A stretch of 9,099 bases of DNA from Methanomicrobiales archaeon. GTDB lineage: Archaea; Halobacteriota; Methanomicrobia; Methanomicrobiales; JACTUA01. Under the pieces are notes generated by a model that was not told where the DNA came from, searched no databases, and saw nothing but the letters and a program-made list of their open reading frames with translations. Position 1 is the first letter of the stretch, and every line of letters starts with the position of its first letter. The stretch lies in contig JAJRCP010000157.1 of assembly GCA_028678885.1 (NCBI GenBank), positions 1 to 9,099 of the forward strand, written 5' to 3'. Both the position numbers and the translations under genes were made by a program. Positions 7,251 through 9,099 of this stretch are shown here, in pieces.

Positions 7251-7621
7251 TACGCCCCACCGACTTTGTCGCGGGAGATCTTGACAGACATGGGAGTGAT
7301 CACTACATATCGCTGGTCACCAAGACCTACAATATCCCCATTCACATCCCGTGCCACTTCTTTCAGATCTTTAAGTACCCGCTCATAAGTGATACGGTCC
7401 ATCTTCAGCTTGGTAACGTCGACGATGACAATATTTCCATTGTATACCTCATCTTTTACCCGCGGGGTATCTTTCAGATCTCCAATGGTTGCGACCTTCA
7501 CATACATGGAAGCCGCTTCCTCTCCCTCAGCACCTTCAAAGGCCTGCAGATCGAGTTCCATATAGTCATCTTCGCTGACGGAGGGGTTCCTGCCAATGAT
7601 GCTGTCCAGTAACTTGCTCAT
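7250..7621 (-). CDS. sepF: Cell division protein SepF (archaeal type)
   Basis: SepF is the membrane anchor of the FtsZ ring in archaea that use FtsZ. The 123-residue protein shows the family layout. A short amphipathic N-terminal helix (about 1-10, MSKLLDSIIG) is suited to membrane binding. An acidic, poorly structured linker follows (about 15-36, rich in E and D). The SepF core spans about 38-117 with YVKVATIGDL (40-49), the strand NIVIVDVTKL (63-72), and GDIVGLGDQRYVVITP (95-110). These are hallmarks of the group formerly called DUF552. It has its own TATA promoter 52 bases downstream of the PUA gene, and the ATG lies only a few bases from the predicted transcript start, so the message may be nearly leaderless. 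It overlaps the ZPR1 gene by one base. No ftsZ is present in the window. Confidence 0.92.
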   Translation of the reverse strand: MSKLLDSIIGRNPSVSEDDYMELDLQAFEGAEGEEAASMYVKVATIGDLKDTPRVKDEVYNGNIVIVDVTKLKMDRITYERVLKDLKEVARDVNGDIVGLGDQRYVVITPMSVKISRDKVGGA

Positions 7622-7642
7622 AATTGAAATTAGAATGGGATC

Positions 7643-7666
7643 TGTATATTATAATATCTTTCTACT
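7643..7666 (-). promoter_or_regulatory. TATA-type promoter of sepF
   Basis: On the minus strand the sequence reads purine-rich AGTAGAAAG (a BRE-like element) followed by ATATTATAATATAC, a strong archaeal TATA box centred near 7650. Archaeal initiation about 24 bases downstream would fall near 7625, only a few bases before the ATG at 7621. Confidence 0.7.
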
Positions 7667-7673
7667 CCGAAAA

Positions 7674-8171
7674 TTAGATTTCCATCCGCCAGAGAGGATC
7701 ACCCACATAATGAATTGTCTTGCACATTTTTCCTTTTGACTGTCTGCGGATTTCGTCGGCATCATGGAGGGCAATCCCCACCGCGATCGGTTTTTTATGG
7801 ACCTCCTCTACAATCAGCGCCGGTGCATCGGCCCTCACATCGTCTGTGACAGAACGGATGCCCGGTCGCATCACATCCGCACCATTCATGAGAAAACGGA
7901 TTGCACCCTGATCAACAATGATCTGACGCTGGGGAAATGGGATGGCGAGGGCTCCCTTCAGGGTGGGAAAGACCCAGTCCCGGTACTTCATGAGGAGGGG
8001 TTGTCGATCCAGAAGGTACAGGGTAAAGGGCGAATCGGTCTCGACTTTTTCCACCCGGTCTGCTAGGAAGAGACTTCCACCCTCCCCTATCTGTCGCTCA
8101 AGCTCCTTCAGAATCTGGGCCATCTCATCCTTCCTGATGGAATGACGTTTTTTAATAATAATGTCCGCCAT
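7674..8171 (-). CDS. PUA-domain RNA-binding protein of the MCT-1/Tma20-like archaeal family
   Basis: A 165-residue protein with two domains. The N-terminal part (about 1-75), with KKRHSIRKDEM (7-17) and a long helix, matches the archaeal domain once listed as DUF1947. The C-terminal PUA domain (about 82-160) shows the signature VDQGAIRFLMNGADVMRPGI (86-105), then PALIVEE (117-123), PIAVGIAL (128-135) and a final GDPLW (157-161). Known of the family: eukaryotic relatives MCT-1/Tma20 and eIF2D act with the small ribosomal subunit in re-initiation and tRNA release. The archaeal role is not established. The highly basic N-terminus fits RNA binding. It is not a tRNA-guanine transglycosylase or pseudouridine synthase, since no catalytic domain is present. 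A GGAG site precedes the ATG by about 12 bases and sits in a small hairpin. Confidence 0.87.
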   Translation of the reverse strand: MADIIIKKRHSIRKDEMAQILKELERQIGEGGSLFLADRVEKVETDSPFTLYLLDRQPLLMKYRDWVFPTLKGALAIPFPQRQIIVDQGAIRFLMNGADVMRPGIRSVTDDVRADAPALIVEEVHKKPIAVGIALHDADEIRRQSKGKMCKTIHYVGDPLWRMEI

Positions 8172-8183
8172 TTTTCCGTTATA

Positions 8184-8198
8184 CTCTCCTTATGAGAG
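8184..8198 (-). promoter_or_regulatory. Small hairpin containing the ribosome binding site of the PUA gene
   Basis: On the minus strand, CTCTC, loop ATAAG, then GAGAG form a perfect 5-bp stem. The second arm overlaps the GGAGAG ribosome binding sequence 12 bases before the ATG at 8171. If transcribed, it could mask the site. A TTTATT sequence just upstream (about 8200-8206), if it were the TATA box, would start the transcript after this hairpin, so its presence in the message is uncertain. Confidence 0.3.
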
Positions 8199-8360
8199 AA
8201 TAAAGCATTTGGGATGGAAAACAGGGTCCCGAGCTCATGAATCATCATGCGGGTATGGAAGGACTTGTCCTCACGATTATTGGAGAGTGTATCCATAGAA
8301 TCATTAGGGAAAAGATAGCCAGATCCTCACTGCACTTGTTATTTCACACCAAAACACGTT

Positions 8361-8371
8361 ATCTTTAAGTA
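8361..8371 (+). promoter_or_regulatory. Weak TATA-like element before lsm
   Basis: ATCTTTAAGTA lies 50-60 bases before the lsm ATG and is the best AT-rich promoter candidate. Initiation about 25 bases further would give a leader of roughly 28 bases, including the weak site AGGA at 8410-8413. The remainder of the 8172-8420 gap shows no gene. Confidence 0.4.
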
Positions 8372-8420
8372 GGAACCTCACTCAAGTATTTACTCCAGAC
8401 GAGCATATTAGGAAATTTTT

Positions 8421-8648
8421 ATGACTAAAAGGCCGATGGATATTTTAGATCAGGTTTTAAATCGCCAGCCTGTGATTGTATCGCTCAAAGGGGGGAGAGA
8501 ACTCCGGGGCATCCTTCAGGGATATGATATCCACATGAATCTCGTCCTGGATAAAGTAGAGGAAGATGTGGAAGGCCAAGTAGTAAAAGTGGGGACGCTG
8601 ATCGTTCGTGGGGATAACGTGATTTACATATCGCCCACCCTGGTTTAA
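8421..8648 (+). CDS. Sm-like archaeal protein (SmAP1/LSm)
   Basis: A 75-residue one-domain protein covering exactly one Sm fold. The Sm1 motif spans about 18-45 (VIVSLKGGRELRGILQGYD, then HMNLVL at 38-43). The Sm2 motif lies at 59-70 (TLIVRGDNVIYI). H38 and N40 of HMN, and R63 with D65-N66 of RGDN, are the residues that bind uridines in archaeal Sm rings. Known of the family: it forms a homoheptameric ring that binds U-rich RNA, with roles in RNA metabolism. It is directly followed, after 12 bases, by rpl37e, a neighbourhood conserved in many euryarchaea and consistent with an operon. The variable loop between Sm1 and Sm2 is short, as usual in archaea. Confidence 0.96.
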   Translation: MTKRPMDILDQVLNRQPVIVSLKGGRELRGILQGYDIHMNLVLDKVEEDVEGQVVKVGTLIVRGDNVIYISPTLV

Positions 8649-8649
8649 C

Positions 8650-8655
8650 GGAGGT
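8650..8655 (+). promoter_or_regulatory. Ribosome binding site of rpl37e
   Basis: GGAGGT, a full match to the anti-Shine-Dalgarno core, starts one base after the lsm stop codon and ends five bases before the ATG at 8661. It is the strongest such site in the window, as expected for a ribosomal protein gene. Confidence 0.8.
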
Positions 8656-8660
8656 ACAAT

Positions 8661-8843
8661 ATGACAAAAGGCACACCATCCATGGGGAAGCGGTCCAAGA
8701 CCATGCACATCGCATGCAGAAGATGCGGCCGTATTTCCTATCATGTGAGACAGAAAGTCTGTTCAGCCTGTGGCTTCGGGAGAAGCGCTCGTATTAACAA
8801 ATATCGCTGGTGGAATAAGAAACCTAAGAACCCCACCCATTAG
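8661..8843 (+). CDS. rpl37e: Large ribosomal subunit protein eL37 (L37e)
   Basis: A 60-residue, strongly basic zinc-ribbon protein of the 50S subunit. The zinc ligands are C19, C22, C34 and C37 (CRRCG ... CSACG). The N-terminus MTKGTPSMGKRSK and the tail RSARINKYRWWNKK (41-54) are characteristic of L37e. The length is full for the archaeal family. It sits between lsm and purF, with gaps of 12 and 8 bases, so all three are probably one transcript. The name is certain from motif and context. Confidence 0.97.
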   Translation: MTKGTPSMGKRSKTMHIACRRCGRISYHVRQKVCSACGFGRSARINKYRWWNKKPKNPTH

Positions 8844-8851
8844 GATCCTTC

Positions 8852-9099
8852 ATGTGTGGAATCGTTGGCATCGTGGATGCTGGCGGTGTCTCTTTTTCTC
8901 TGTATTATGCTCTGTACGCACTTCAGCATCGCGGTCAGGAAAGTGCGGGGATCACTTCTTCTGATGGAAAACGAGTATACAAGCACAAGGGTGAGGGATT
9001 GGTCGCAGATGTATTCAATGAGGACATCCTGGAATCACTGCAGGGGGGCGTGGGGGTTGGACATGTCCGGTATCCAACTACCGGGGCAAATGGTCCAGA
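8852..9099 (+). CDS. purF: Amidophosphoribosyltransferase, N-terminal part (3' partial)
   Basis: The first 82 codons of the enzyme that makes phosphoribosylamine from PRPP and glutamine (EC 2.4.2.14), the committed step of purine synthesis. It runs off the right edge. The protein starts MCGIVGIVDAGG, so removal of Met exposes the catalytic nucleophile cysteine of the Ntn-type glutaminase domain with no propeptide. ALQHRGQESAGI (22-33) and VGHVRYPTTGANG (about 69-81) complete the glutaminase signature and separate it from GlmS, whose start is similar but whose later motifs differ. The ATG is eight bases after the L37e stop codon, with only a weak GGAT upstream, so coupling to rpl37e is likely. 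The phosphoribosyltransferase half is not in the window. Confidence 0.95.
   Translation, partial: MCGIVGIVDAGGVSFSLYYALYALQHRGQESAGITSSDGKRVYKHKGEGLVADVFNEDILESLQGGVGVGHVRYPTTGANGP

Noticed and set aside
8242..8248. ATGATGA on the minus strand, resembling the C box of an archaeal C/D guide RNA
   Set aside because: No D box (CTGA) or C'/D' pair follows at the right distance, so it does not form a C/D RNA.
8108..8296. A 62-codon minus-strand frame overlapping the 5' end of the PUA gene
   Set aside because: It overlaps the PUA gene start by 64 bases in another frame, has no ribosome binding site and matches no family known to me. A leader peptide cannot be excluded but is unsupported.
1..9099. 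CRISPR arrays, insertion sequences, prophage or defence genes
   Set aside because: No regularly spaced repeats, no transposase or integrase motifs and no atypical gene content; every gene belongs to a core or metabolic family.

Overview
The window is a dense, chromosomal-type stretch of a euryarchaeon, most probably a hydrogenotrophic methanogen of the Methanomicrobiales type. The evidence is a thiol:fumarate reductase pair (TfrAB, which uses coenzyme M and coenzyme B thiols), an archaeal SepF, a one-domain ZPR1 protein, an MCT-1-like PUA protein, an Sm-like archaeal protein next to ribosomal protein L37e, and TATA-type promoters. The genus assignment is inference; no marker fixes it. All genes look intact except the two cut by the window edges. 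I see no mobile element, CRISPR array, tRNA or rRNA.

Layout. Bases 1-868 (+) are the C-terminal cytoplasmic part of a probable CPA2-type cation:proton antiporter with TrkA-N and TrkA-C domains; the frame is open at the left edge. After a 166-base convergent gap, 1035-4120 (-) hold tfrA and tfrB, read tfrA first and joined by an ATGA overlap. A 57-base divergent promoter region with a perfect 12-bp palindrome separates tfrA from 4178-6572 (+), aspartate kinase followed by purM with an 8-base overlap. A 153-base convergent gap with small inverted repeats follows. Then 6726-8171 (-) contains, in reading order, a PUA-domain RNA-binding protein, sepF with its own TATA promoter, and a ZPR1 zinc-finger protein that starts on the last base of the sepF stop codon. 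A 249-base divergent region leads to 8421-9099 (+): lsm, rpl37e and the start of purF, which runs off the right edge.

How the genes work together. TfrAB reduces fumarate to succinate with CoM-SH and CoB-SH, feeding the incomplete reductive TCA branch toward 2-oxoglutarate. Aspartate kinase draws on aspartate for lysine, threonine and methionine synthesis. PurM and PurF are de novo purine enzymes and are encoded at two separate places in the window. SepF anchors FtsZ at the division site. The PUA, Sm-like, L37e and ZPR1 proteins belong to RNA and translation processes.

I did not find a convincing previously undescribed system. The best leads are the palindrome between tfrA and aspartate kinase, and the tight translational coupling of sepF to the ZPR1 gene.
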